Origin: Fibrobacterales bacterium Fibro_02
Lineage (GTDB): Bacteria > Fibrobacterota > Fibrobacteria > Fibrobacterales > Fibrobacteraceae
Direction of reading: 5' to 3'
DNA: 39,364 bases
Assembly: GCA_001603905.1 (NCBI GenBank)
Contig: LVAE01000036.1
Location: 1 to 39,364, forward strand
Shown here: piece by piece, positions 8,299 to 15,712 of the stretch
Numbering within the stretch: the stretch's first letter is position 1
Layout of the letters: each line of letters starts with the position of its first letter
Position numbers and translations under genes: made by a program
The notes under the pieces: generated by a model
Seen by the model: only the letters and a program-made list of their open reading frames with translations
Database searches by the model: none
What the model was told of the DNA's origin: nothing

Positions 8299-8633
8299 CG
8301 ACCATTCCTTGCCGCATCGATTTCAGCATTAATTTCGTCCAAGGACATTTCAGAAGCACCAGCACGAGCCGCATCGGCGGAAAGTTGCTGCATGGTATTC
8401 AGCATCCTGCCGGCCACTGTCCGGCCAGAAGCATCATAAAAAGCACGACGTTCTGCAACAAACTGCGGAACAGTTGCGGAAGAAACCTCAAACGGAATTC
8501 GACGTTCACGCACAACAGCACGAGCGAAGACATTAATAGCCGTCGTCATAGACATGCCGAATTCTTCGCACAATTCGTCAAATTCCTTTTTAAGGTCGGA
8601 TTCCATCCTGATACTGAATGTAGTCTGCGACAT
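8295..8633 (-). CDS. RelB/DinJ-family antitoxin
   Basis: A 112-residue protein with a RelB/DinJ-type ribbon-helix-helix N-terminus: TTFSIRMESDLKKEFDELC, then EFGMSMTTAINVFARAVVRE, and RRIPFEV, which is typical of DinJ. The C-terminal ~50 residues (LSADAARAGASEMSLDEINAEID) should wrap the toxin. It is longer than E. coli DinJ. An AAAGGA site lies 8 bases before the ATG. DinJ-like antitoxins usually pair with RelE/YafQ-fold toxins, whereas the coupled partner here is a PIN nuclease. It probably represses its own promoter at 8665-8692. Confidence 0.88.
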   Translation of the reverse strand: MSQTTFSIRMESDLKKEFDELCEEFGMSMTTAINVFARAVVRERRIPFEVSSATVPQFVAERRAFYDASGRTVAGRMLNTMQQLSADAARAGASEMSLDEINAEIDAARNGR

Positions 8634-8664
8634 AAGACGTTCCTTTAGGTTATTTTACACACTA

Positions 8665-8692
8665 AATATACATAAAAACACACCAAAAACAA
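8665..8692 (-). promoter_or_regulatory. Putative promoter of toxin-antitoxin operon
   Basis: On the minus strand a TTGTTT (8692-8687) and a TATATT (8670-8665) are separated by 16 bases. GTGTGTTTTTA and AGTGTGTAAAATA around the second box are imperfect direct repeats and could be antitoxin-binding sites. Confidence 0.4.
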
Positions 8693-8780
8693 CCTATTTG
8701 ATATACAAATTGTAGTTTTTCTGAATTTTGGAGCGGAACTTAACAATTCTTCCCTAAAGAAAGTTTCCACCGAGGAATAC

Positions 8781-8788
8781 TATATTTA
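8781..8788 (+). promoter_or_regulatory. TATATTTA element 4 nt before start codon (leaderless gene candidate)
   Basis: TATATTTA matches the first seven bases of TAnnTTTG and ends 4 bases before the ATG at 8793. A GAGGAA lies upstream of it, where it would not be part of the transcript if this element is the promoter. Confidence 0.4.
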
Positions 8789-8792
8789 CCGT

Positions 8793-10010
8793 ATGAAGGC
8801 AACCTTCCTAATCATATTTGTTCTAGTTGCGCAAGTTCTTGCGGACTCCCCACACATGTATTTTGACGGTGTTGATCCGGAAGAATACGAATCGAGCATT
8901 GACTCAATGCCGATCATAGCGGATTCCGTTACAAAACTCTTTTCTCTGCCAGACTCATCCTTAATACACGCTGCAACAGACGCATATTCTTTTGAAGCGG
9001 TTTTTAACCCCTTCCGGGACAGCCTTATTCTTTTTTATGCGGAACACCCCGAAGAACCGCTGGATTCACTACGGCAAGAGGTTTTACTTAATTGGTCATG
9101 CCGGTACCTGCTACGTTGTTATACAAGAAAGCCCATAGGGAGCGGATTTTACATATCGCGAGGACAATTTCAGTTTTTTGAATATAATGATGAAGAAGGA
9201 ATTGACCAATTTTCCTCAAAACTTCCAGATACATCGTATTACCGAATATACCTTGAGCAAAAGCAACATATCGATTCAACTGTAGCACAGCAAAAACCAA
9301 ATATCCGACATAGGGTACAAAGTGCTCTCTCTCAACTAACATACCGGATGAAGCGGGATTCTTTATCCAAAAAAGAACGTAGGGAACTCGCACAACTTAT
9401 AGACCAACAAGTCGACTCCGTTGCAATGGATTGCCATCTGGGATTATACGAGAGATCTCAGTTAAGGCATTATACATCACGTCGAATAATCGCAATGGAC
9501 CTTTCTTTTTTTATGGCGATGCCAATCATTGACGAATCCTTCAACAAAATCAGGTTCTACGGCGGGGATATTTCCGCAAGGGTAATAACGTCAAAAGGGG
9601 ACTTCGGTTTAGGATTTAGCGTCGGATTCGGAAAAAATGAAGGGGACGACATCCGCTACGAAGAGATCTACCACAAGGGCGGGGAAACCGCAGGCGGTGT
9701 AGCTCCATACATCAGCTACGGCTATCCGGTTTTCGACAATACGGATCATAGGATTATCCCTACGGTCAAATTATGCCACTACAGCGGTAGTTCCGGGGAT
9801 GAATCTATCCCGGCTGAGGACGATAAGCACGAGCAGTTTTTCTATTCCTTGGGATTTCGTTACGAATACACCGTCAATGGCCCCGTCGACAATGAGGACT
9901 ATCGAAATGTTTCCGCGACAATCCATTTCGGCTTCGACGTAAACATGTATGCCGCCGACGTCATCGCCATCAGGGCCTTTATCGGGATTGGCTTGGGGCT
10001 ATTTAAGTAA
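8793..10010 (+). CDS. Exported hypothetical protein, possible outer-membrane C-terminal region
   Basis: A 405-residue protein with a clear signal peptide, MKATFLIIFVLVAQVLA, cleaved before DSPHMYF. I do not recognise the family. Residues ~30-240 are hydrophilic and partly helical (QSALSQLTYRMKRDSLSKKERRELAQLIDQQ looks like a long helix). From ~245 to the end there are alternating strands ending in Gly-rich, aromatic segments (GDFGLGFSVGFGKNEG, FFYSLGFRYEYTV, SATIHFGFDVNMY, IRAFIGIGLGLFK). These resemble transmembrane beta-strands of a small outer-membrane barrel. The gene stands alone between a divergent toxin-antitoxin pair and a gene remnant on the other strand. Confidence 0.75.
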   Translation: MKATFLIIFVLVAQVLADSPHMYFDGVDPEEYESSIDSMPIIADSVTKLFSLPDSSLIHAATDAYSFEAVFNPFRDSLILFYAEHPEEPLDSLRQEVLLNWSCRYLLRCYTRKPIGSGFYISRGQFQFFEYNDEEGIDQFSSKLPDTSYYRIYLEQKQHIDSTVAQQKPNIRHRVQSALSQLTYRMKRDSLSKKERRELAQLIDQQVDSVAMDCHLGLYERSQLRHYTSRRIIAMDLSFFMAMPIIDESFNKIRFYGGDISARVITSKGDFGLGFSVGFGKNEGDDIRYEEIYHKGGETAGGVAPYISYGYPVFDNTDHRIIPTVKLCHYSGSSGDESIPAEDDKHEQFFYSLGFRYEYTVNGPVDNEDYRNVSATIHFGFDVNMYAADVIAIRAFIGIGLGLFK

Positions 10011-10129
10011 ACAGCCCTACCCCTTATACTTCGACTTATACCCGTGATTTTCCGAGGGTTCTTGTCCGGTTTACCGGCATAAAGGATTTTTTCCCCTTTT
10101 CCGACCAAAAGCGTCAGTTCGTTGTCCAT
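10011..10129 (-). pseudogene. Truncated 5' remnant of a PH-domain-like (GEKILYAGKPDK) protein gene
   Basis: A well-formed start lies at 10129: AGGAG site, ATG, then MDNELTLLVGKGEKILYAGKPDKN. This reads as the N-terminus of small bacterial membrane proteins with a bPH-type domain, which often start with a GEKILY-x-G-K-P motif. After about 24 residues the similarity stops; the frame runs on into sequence antisense to the 3' end of the 8793 gene. A one-base shift meets a stop quickly. I read this as a gene whose 3' part was lost. Assignment to the bPH family is from memory of the motif only. Confidence 0.45.
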
Positions 10130-10181
10130 AAAAGTACTCCTGACAAGAAATTAGCAAAGAATTTCTTAGCCTATTTTGTCG

Positions 10182-10197
10182 AATATTCCAATTTGGA
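10182..10197. promoter_or_regulatory. Shared AATATTCCAATTTGGA site upstream of EAL gene
   Basis: These 16 bases are identical to 26098-26113 upstream of the envelope operon. The core TTCCAA-T-TTGG(A) is palindromic. It lies 75 bases before the 10272 ATG. It is a candidate binding site for a common regulator. Confidence 0.5.
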
Positions 10198-10271
10198 CTA
10201 TTATTTTGTAAAAAAAATTGCAAATATTCATATATATTAATGTATTATGTAAGAAAAAGGTGCTCTAGTAC

Positions 10272-12551
10272 ATGAGAGAAGTCTTTGCCATTATCTATAT
10301 AGTGCTCATAGTCCTGCTTGGGCTTTTTGGAGTTATATCCAAGAAGTCCTCAAAGGCAATTGGCAAAGCTGTCTCCTATTTGCTATTCACGTTCATCGTT
10401 CCGATCGCAGGCAACATGACCCTCGTGCTTTCGGAAAACGAACTTGTTTCGACGATTGGCAGCTACATCTATTTTATAGGCATGGACCTCATGGCGTTCA
10501 GCCTGTTCGACTTCACCCTGTCCTACTGCAATATTCCATGGCGGCATAACAAGAAAATTTATTTCATTTACACGCTCCTCACCATAGACATTATCCAATA
10601 CTTCTTCAACCCGTTCTTCGGACACGCCTTCGGCATGGAAGCCATCACGGTGGACGGTTCCCTTTACTATAGACTCGTCCCGTACCTCGGCCAGACATTC
10701 CACCGCATCGCAGTCTACATCGCATTCATTACATCGCTCGGCATATTTATCTACAAGACAGTCCGCGTTCCCCGTATCTATGCCGAAAAATATTACATCA
10801 TCCTCTTCACGATGGTATTGGCTGGTATCTGGCAGAGCTACTACATTTTCTCTAGAACCCCTATTGATCGTTCGATGATCGGCCTTGCCGTCTGCGGCAT
10901 CCTTATCTTCTATTCCTCGCTATTCTACAGACCGTTCAGACTTCTGGACCGAATGCTAGCCAACATCGCTTCCAAAATGTCCGAAGCGATTTTCTTCTTT
11001 GACGCCAGCAAGCGCTGCATTTGGGCAAACAGCAACGGACGCAAACTTCTGGAAGTCCGTTCCGACAACCTGGAGCACGTCAATCAAAGACTTTTTGCCA
11101 TGTTCGATGACCTTGGCGTAGGCCAAGACAACTGGTCTTCTAAACAATCTGTCGGTTCCGGAAAGGAAGCCCGATACTTTACAATCGACAAACACATTAT
11201 TACTGATGCTAAAAACAAGAAAATCGGTTACTTTTTAAGCATCCAGGACGATACAGAAGACGTCCTAAAGCACCAACAAGAAATTTACGAAGCCACCCAC
11301 GACAAGCTCACGGGACTCTTTACCAAGGAGCACCTGTTCAACCAGATCAAGAACAAAGTTTCTTCCGAGACGGAAACATCCTATTCCATCGCCTACCTCG
11401 ACATCAAAGATTTCAAGATGGTCAACGACATCTTTGGTAACGATACAGGAGACCATGTCCTGAAAAGAGTGGCTAACTGGATTAGGGAAAATGCGTCCGA
11501 AGGATGGGCATACGGAAGACTTTCCGGCGATGCATTCGGCATCTGCTATCCGACGGGTTCCGAAAAGCTCGACCTTGTTCAACGCCGGCTTTCAAAGTTC
11601 GTGATTTCGAACGGATCTATTGACCAGCACATCCTGATGCATGTGGGCATCTACCGCATTATTGATCCCAGTATTGACGTGTCCATCATGTTTGACCGCG
11701 CCCACCTAGCCCTCACGACCATCAAGAACGAATACAACATGCATATCGCCATCTATGACGACAATATGCGCAACCAGTTGCTCTGGGACCAGAAGATTTC
11801 AACGGAACTCGAAGGGGCTATCGAAAATCGACAGATCGTCCCCTACCTGCAACCCATCGTAGACAACAAGGGAACCATCATCGGCGCCGAAGCACTTGTT
11901 CGCTGGATCCACCCCGAAGAAGGATTCCTCCCCCCGTTCAAGTTTATCCCGGTATTCGAGAAGAACGGCATGATTGCCCAGGTGGACAAGTACATCTGGC
12001 GCTCCGCCTGCGAGATTATCTCTTCGTGGAAAGGCGACAAGGCCAACCTGTTCATTTCCGTGAATATTTCGCCGAAGGACTTCTACTTCATGGATGTCTA
12101 CGCCGAAATCAAGGCCCTTGTCGAAGAATTCAAGATTGAACCGTCGCGACTCCGTATCGAAATTACCGAAACGGTGATGATGACCGAAGCGGAAAGCCGC
12201 ATGGCCATCTTAAGTAAGTTCCGCGAATCTGGATTTATCGTCGAGATGGATGACTTCGGCAGCGGATACTCTTCACTCAACCAGCTCAAGGACATGCCGC
12301 TTGACGTTCTGAAAATCGACATGAAATTCTTGAGCAAGGCCGAAGATAACCACCGTGCCGAAACTATCTTGCGCAACGTACTCAGGCTCTCGAGCGACCT
12401 CGGCCTGTTCTCGCTTACCGAAGGTGTCGAAACCGAAGATCAGTACAAAAGGCTCAATGAAATGGGCTGTAACCTGTTCCAGGGATACTACTTCGCAAAG
12501 CCGATGGCCGTTGCCGACTTTGAAAAACTTTGTGATAAAAATAAAGGATAA
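10272..12551 (+). CDS. 7TM-PAS-GGDEF-EAL protein, likely c-di-GMP phosphodiesterase
   Basis: A 759-residue inner-membrane signalling protein. Residues 1-225 form about seven hydrophobic helices of the histidine-kinase N-terminal 7TM sensor type. A PAS-like domain spans ~230-325 (SEAIFFFDASKRCIWANSNG). A GGDEF domain spans ~335-490, but its signature is SGDAF (near 417-421) instead of GGDEF, so it probably does not make c-di-GMP. The EAL domain (~505-755) looks fully active: EALVRW, the Asn of ISVNISP, EITET, DDFGSGYSSL near 660, LKIDMKF, EGVET and QGYYFAKP. The likely role is hydrolysis of c-di-GMP, with the degenerate GGDEF perhaps sensing GTP. A small membrane protein gene follows after 3 bases. 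Confidence 0.93.
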   Translation: MREVFAIIYIVLIVLLGLFGVISKKSSKAIGKAVSYLLFTFIVPIAGNMTLVLSENELVSTIGSYIYFIGMDLMAFSLFDFTLSYCNIPWRHNKKIYFIYTLLTIDIIQYFFNPFFGHAFGMEAITVDGSLYYRLVPYLGQTFHRIAVYIAFITSLGIFIYKTVRVPRIYAEKYYIILFTMVLAGIWQSYYIFSRTPIDRSMIGLAVCGILIFYSSLFYRPFRLLDRMLANIASKMSEAIFFFDASKRCIWANSNGRKLLEVRSDNLEHVNQRLFAMFDDLGVGQDNWSSKQSVGSGKEARYFTIDKHIITDAKNKKIGYFLSIQDDTEDVLKHQQEIYEATHDKLTGLFTKEHLFNQIKNKVSSETETSYSIAYLDIKDFKMVNDIFGNDTGDHVLKRVANWIRENASEGWAYGRLSGDAFGICYPTGSEKLDLVQRRLSKFVISNGSIDQHILMHVGIYRIIDPSIDVSIMFDRAHLALTTIKNEYNMHIAIYDDNMRNQLLWDQKISTELEGAIENRQIVPYLQPIVDNKGTIIGAEALVRWIHPEEGFLPPFKFIPVFEKNGMIAQVDKYIWRSACEIISSWKGDKANLFISVNISPKDFYFMDVYAEIKALVEEFKIEPSRLRIEITETVMMTEAESRMAILSKFRESGFIVEMDDFGSGYSSLNQLKDMPLDVLKIDMKFLSKAEDNHRAETILRNVLRLSSDLGLFSLTEGVETEDQYKRLNEMGCNLFQGYYFAKPMAVADFEKLCDKNKG

Positions 12552-12554
12552 ATT

Positions 12555-13085
12555 ATGACGAATCAGAATCCACCGATGCCTCCCGAAATCCAGAAACAGA
12601 TGAAAAAGGTCGGGCTCAAGATTTCCTTCATGATGGCGCTCATGATGAGTTTCGCACTTTCGCTTACCGGAAACTTGACCGCCGAACATCCGCCTGAAAT
12701 GCCGATGATTGCAATCATTATCGGATTCCTGGAGGGATTCGTCTTAAGCTTCTTCGTCAGTTTCGGTATCGGCCTCGTTGTTCCGATGCCCAAGGTAAAT
12801 GCGGCATTGGCTCGCAAATTCCACCTGCAACCGAGAACGCTCAAGACCCACATCGTGGAATCGATCGTGTCGAACCTGATCTACACGCCGCTCATGACGA
12901 CCGTCATGGTTACGTTCGTGTATTTCTTCCTGATTCCCCCTGGACACAAGCCGCCGTACCTGCCGATGTTCATCAGTTCGCAGGTTATCTGCTTTGTCGT
13001 GGCGCAGATTCTCATTTTCATCTTTGAGCCGCTGATTATCAAGATTGCGATGCCGAAGATGCCGCCGCGCCCGCCACAGGCTTAA
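12555..13085 (+). CDS. Four-helix membrane protein, possibly two DUF2798-like units
   Basis: A 176-residue integral membrane protein that starts 3 bases after the EAL gene stop, so both are on one transcript. It has a hydrophilic Pro-rich start (NQNPPMPPEIQ), four likely transmembrane helices at about 23-42, 50-78, 108-130 and 138-160, and a Pro-rich tail (MPKMPPRPPQA). The two helix pairs each contain an S-F-x-x-S/T followed by a loop with Pro, which suggests an internal duplication as in DUF2798-type proteins; this is a weak match. It may modulate or be regulated by the c-di-GMP enzyme beside it. Confidence 0.75.
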   Translation: MTNQNPPMPPEIQKQMKKVGLKISFMMALMMSFALSLTGNLTAEHPPEMPMIAIIIGFLEGFVLSFFVSFGIGLVVPMPKVNAALARKFHLQPRTLKTHIVESIVSNLIYTPLMTTVMVTFVYFFLIPPGHKPPYLPMFISSQVICFVVAQILIFIFEPLIIKIAMPKMPPRPPQA

Positions 13086-13098
13086 ATACAATACTTAA

Positions 13099-13125
13099 GT
13101 CATCCTGGAGCTTTGCGACGGGATC
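13099..13125. repeat. Dispersed repeat (GTCATCCTGGAGC...GGGATC)
   Basis: This copy differs from the left end of the 13814 element at only 2 of its 27 bases. It sits between convergent genes, directly beside the bidirectional terminator. Confidence 0.6.
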
Positions 13126-13126
13126 A

Positions 13127-13161
13127 AAAAAATCCGCTTGGGGAAACCCAGCGGATTTTTT
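13127..13161. terminator. Bidirectional terminator between convergent genes
   Basis: A 12-bp AAAAAATCCGCT / AGCGGATTTTTT stem with an inner GGG-GAAA-CCC hairpin (GNRA-type loop) has A and T runs at both ends. It serves the 12555 gene on plus and sodB on minus. Confidence 0.85.
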
Positions 13162-13182
13162 CATATTCGGTTAAAGAAAACC

Positions 13183-13782
13183 TTATGCAAGGCGGTTGTT
13201 GACAACGTTCCAGTCCACAATCTGCCAGAGACCCTTGAGGTAGTCCGGACGACGGTTGCGGTAGTCGATGTAGTAGGCATGTTCCCACACGTCGAAGGTC
13301 AACAGCGGCTTGAGGCCCTTGGTGAGCGGGTTCTGGGCGTTGCCTTCCTGCGTAATCACGAGCTTGCCCTGGGCATCGGCAGAGAGCCATACCCAGCCGG
13401 AACCGAAGAGGCCTGCGCCTTTCGCCTGGAATTCTTCCTGGAACTTTTCGAAGGAGCCAAAATCGCGCGCGATTGCTTCGGCAATCTTGCCTGTCGGAAC
13501 ATTGCCCGCAGACGGAGCCTTGAACTGCATGAAGTACATGTAGTGGTTCAGGAACTGTCCCGCATTATTGAACACGCCGCCTTCGGCTGTTTTCACGATT
13601 TCAGCGATAGACTTGCCTTCGAATGCGCTACCCGGAAGGGCGGCGTTCAGGTTGTTGAGGTAAGTCTGCAGATGCTTGCCATAGTGGAACTCGATCGTTT
13701 CCTGGCTAAGTACCGGAGCAAGGTCCCCCGCTGCGTAAGGAAGCGCGGGCATTTCAAATTTTCCGTTGATAGGTTGAATCAT
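13183..13782 (-). CDS. sodB: Superoxide dismutase, iron type
   Basis: A 199-residue Fe/Mn superoxide dismutase that turns superoxide into hydrogen peroxide and oxygen in the cytoplasm. The ATG at 13782 follows an AAGGAG site at ideal spacing; the longer frame to 13896 would run into a repeat element and is rejected. Metal ligands are present: His in EFHYGKH, His in FLNHYMYF, and Asp and His in DVWEHAYYIDYRN. The NNAGQF motif places a Gln where iron enzymes have it, and NAQNPLT has Ala where manganese enzymes have Gln, so iron is the likely metal. For an anaerobe this is an oxygen-defence gene. It converges on the 12555 gene through a shared terminator. Confidence 0.95.
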   Translation of the reverse strand: MIQPINGKFEMPALPYAAGDLAPVLSQETIEFHYGKHLQTYLNNLNAALPGSAFEGKSIAEIVKTAEGGVFNNAGQFLNHYMYFMQFKAPSAGNVPTGKIAEAIARDFGSFEKFQEEFQAKGAGLFGSGWVWLSADAQGKLVITQEGNAQNPLTKGLKPLLTFDVWEHAYYIDYRNRRPDYLKGLWQIVDWNVVNNRLA

Positions 13783-13813
13783 TTTTTTCTCCTTGGTTTT
13801 ATCATTCAGAGCA

Positions 13814-13942
13814 GTCATCCTGGAGCGTAGCGACGGGATCCAGCACTGGATTTTCCCCGTCCGGGGACCATGCGCACTAAGGTTACAAGTAACCAAGTGC
13901 TGTCCGGCCTCCCTTCGGTCGAGAATGACGGTTCAGGATGAC
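13814..13942. repeat. 129-bp composite palindromic repeat element
   Basis: The element is bounded by GTCATCCTG at the left and its inverse CAGGATGAC at the right. Inside are several hairpins: CCCCG-TC-CGGGG (13855-13866), GGTTAC-AA-GTAACC (13881-13894), and an outer AGCACTGG / CCAAGTGCT pair. The layout resembles REP/BIME or MITE-like non-coding repeats. It lies between sodB (start) and the NamZ gene (end), both on minus. Confidence 0.6.
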
Positions 13943-13954
13943 AGTATGTGTAGT

Positions 13955-15052
13955 TTAAATTGCGCTTTCTATAAATTCTTTCCTAAACGTGCCGTTGCCG
14001 AGCAGGATGTCAATAGGCAACTTCTTGAATTCATATTCGTAAGGCGGCTGTTTCCAAGCGAAATCCTTCGGGTATTCGTTGAAAATGTACTGCAACAGTT
14101 TCACCGCCATGTCAAAGCTGCGGAACTTATCGCGGTCGAGCACATGAATCTGCGCTCCGCCGCAAATCTGGCCTGCACCCTTGTGGAAGGTGGGCTGGAA
14201 GTAATTTTCGCGGAAATACACGCCCGGAAGCTTGAGTCCGTTCATGTACTTGCAGAGCTTGACCGCATCGATAAACGGGGCTCCGAAAATCTCGAAGGGG
14301 CGCGTGGTGCCACGGCCTTCGCTCACGTTGGTGGCTTCGAACAGGCACATGCCCGGGTAAACAATCGCGGTATCAAGAGTCGGCATGTTCGGACTCGGCA
14401 GAATCCACGGGAGTCCCGTCTGGTCATACCACATCTTTTTATCGTAGCCTTCCATACCGAGCACATAAAGTTCGCACTTGGGGAAACGTTCTTCCTTGAA
14501 CTGCACCGCCAGTTCGCCAATCGTCTTTGCGTGGCGCGTGCGGATGCTGTGGAGTCCCACGAAACTTGTATAATTCAAGTCCAGCACCGGGCCTTCTTCA
14601 TCGACGCAGTTGATGGGGTTCGGACGGTCCACCACGATCACGGGGATACCGGCCTTTTCGCAGGCTTTCATACAAAGGAAGAGAGTCCAGATAAACGTGT
14701 AGTAGCGGGCACCGACATCCTGCAAGTCCACGAGCATCATGTCCACGTGACTGAGCATTTCGGCAGTGGGTTCGCGGTGTTCGCCGTAAAGGCTATAAAC
14801 GGGAATGCCCAGTTCGGGGTCGGTGTAACCTTCCCATTCGATCATGTTGTCCTGGGTATGCCCCTTGATACCGTGCTGGGGGCCAAAAAGGGCAGAAAGC
14901 TTAAAGAGCTTGCCGTCGTATTCCTTGAGAAGGTCGAGAGTATAATGCAGGTCCGGGAGGACCGATGCCGGGTGCAGGACTGCACCGAGACGCTTGCCCC
15001 TGAGATTTGCGGGGAAAGCTTTTTCAAAGCGAGAAAGAGCGAGTGTAACCAT
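13955..15052 (-). CDS. namZ: DUF1343 protein, exo-beta-N-acetylmuramidase NamZ family
   Basis: A 365-residue protein covering the DUF1343 family end to end. Signature motifs are present in order: ALFGPQHGIKG near residues 54-64, MMLVDLQDVGARYYTF, VDRPNPIN, LPSPNMPTLDT and NVSEGRGTTRPFE. NamZ enzymes (glycoside hydrolase family 171) release N-acetylmuramic acid from the non-reducing ends of peptidoglycan fragments, and serve in cell-wall recycling. Many homologues are exported, but I see no signal peptide at this start, so it may act in the cytoplasm. The C-terminus (FAWKQPPYEYEFKKLPIDILLGN) is also typical. A MurU-like nucleotidyltransferase further along (34827) could use the released sugar after phosphorylation. 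Confidence 0.92.
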   Translation of the reverse strand: MVTLALSRFEKAFPANLRGKRLGAVLHPASVLPDLHYTLDLLKEYDGKLFKLSALFGPQHGIKGHTQDNMIEWEGYTDPELGIPVYSLYGEHREPTAEMLSHVDMMLVDLQDVGARYYTFIWTLFLCMKACEKAGIPVIVVDRPNPINCVDEEGPVLDLNYTSFVGLHSIRTRHAKTIGELAVQFKEERFPKCELYVLGMEGYDKKMWYDQTGLPWILPSPNMPTLDTAIVYPGMCLFEATNVSEGRGTTRPFEIFGAPFIDAVKLCKYMNGLKLPGVYFRENYFQPTFHKGAGQICGGAQIHVLDRDKFRSFDMAVKLLQYIFNEYPKDFAWKQPPYEYEFKKLPIDILLGNGTFRKEFIESAI

Positions 15053-15248
15053 GATTAGTTGATAGAGTCAAAAGATTTACTCAAAATATAAATGAAAATA
15101 ATTGTAAAAGCAAAGAAAAGTGAAATTTCCTCAAAAAAAATGACAAACATTGTTTGCAAAATGGGAATTTTCCTGAAAATGGCACAAAATGACAGTCGGA
15201 ATTTTTTATTTTTAACCATAGAACTAAAAAAAACAAATAGGATGAATT
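15053..15248. other. AT-rich divergent promoter region between namZ and ssb
   Basis: About 195 bases without an ORF. A run of A-rich sequence precedes ssb, whose ATG follows an AGGA site. No clear hairpin or repeat is visible. Confidence 0.5.
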
Positions 15249-15710
15249 ATGGCATATTTGAATAAAGTGATGCTTATCGGCAATATCGGCAAGGACCCCG
15301 TCATTAGCGCAAGCGCAGCAGGTCGCAAGCGCGTATCGTTCTCCCTTGCCACCAGCCGTCGCTATCGCGATAATAATGGTGAACAGAAGGAACAGACTGA
15401 CTGGCATAATATCGTTGGTTGGGGCAAGATTGCAGACACCATGGAAACTCTCGGCGTCCACAAGGGCATGACGCTCTATGTCGAAGGCTCCCTCACCAAC
15501 CGCAGCTGGACCGACCAGACGACCGGCCAGAAGCGTTACAGCACCGAAGTCAACCTGGACACCTTCCAGCTCCTTACTCCGCGTGGCCAGAATGGAGGCA
15601 ATTTCCAGGGAGGCAACTCCTACAACCAGTCCAGCAACTATAACCAGGCTAGCGCTCCCACCTACGATGCACCCGCACCTGAAGGCGTGGACGACGACCT
15701 TCCCTTCTAA
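15249..15710 (+). CDS. ssb: Single-stranded DNA-binding protein
   Basis: A 153-residue SSB. The OB fold covers residues 1-110: MAYLNKVMLIGNIGKDP, ATSRRYRDNNGEQKEQTDWHN, KGMTLYVEGSLTNRSW and KRYSTEVNLDTFQLL. A Gly/Asn/Gln-rich linker follows. The C-terminal tip DDDLPF is the acidic tail that recruits replication and repair partners. It coats single-stranded DNA during replication, recombination and repair. The ATG at 15249 follows an AGGA site. The next gene starts 2 bases after the stop. Confidence 0.97.
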   Translation: MAYLNKVMLIGNIGKDPVISASAAGRKRVSFSLATSRRYRDNNGEQKEQTDWHNIVGWGKIADTMETLGVHKGMTLYVEGSLTNRSWTDQTTGQKRYSTEVNLDTFQLLTPRGQNGGNFQGGNSYNQSSNYNQASAPTYDAPAPEGVDDDLPF

Positions 15711-15712
15711 AG

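Noticed and set aside
13793..15058. 421-residue open frame on plus strand opposite namZ
   Set aside because: It begins inside a repeat element and mirrors the NamZ coding frame; NamZ has all family motifs.
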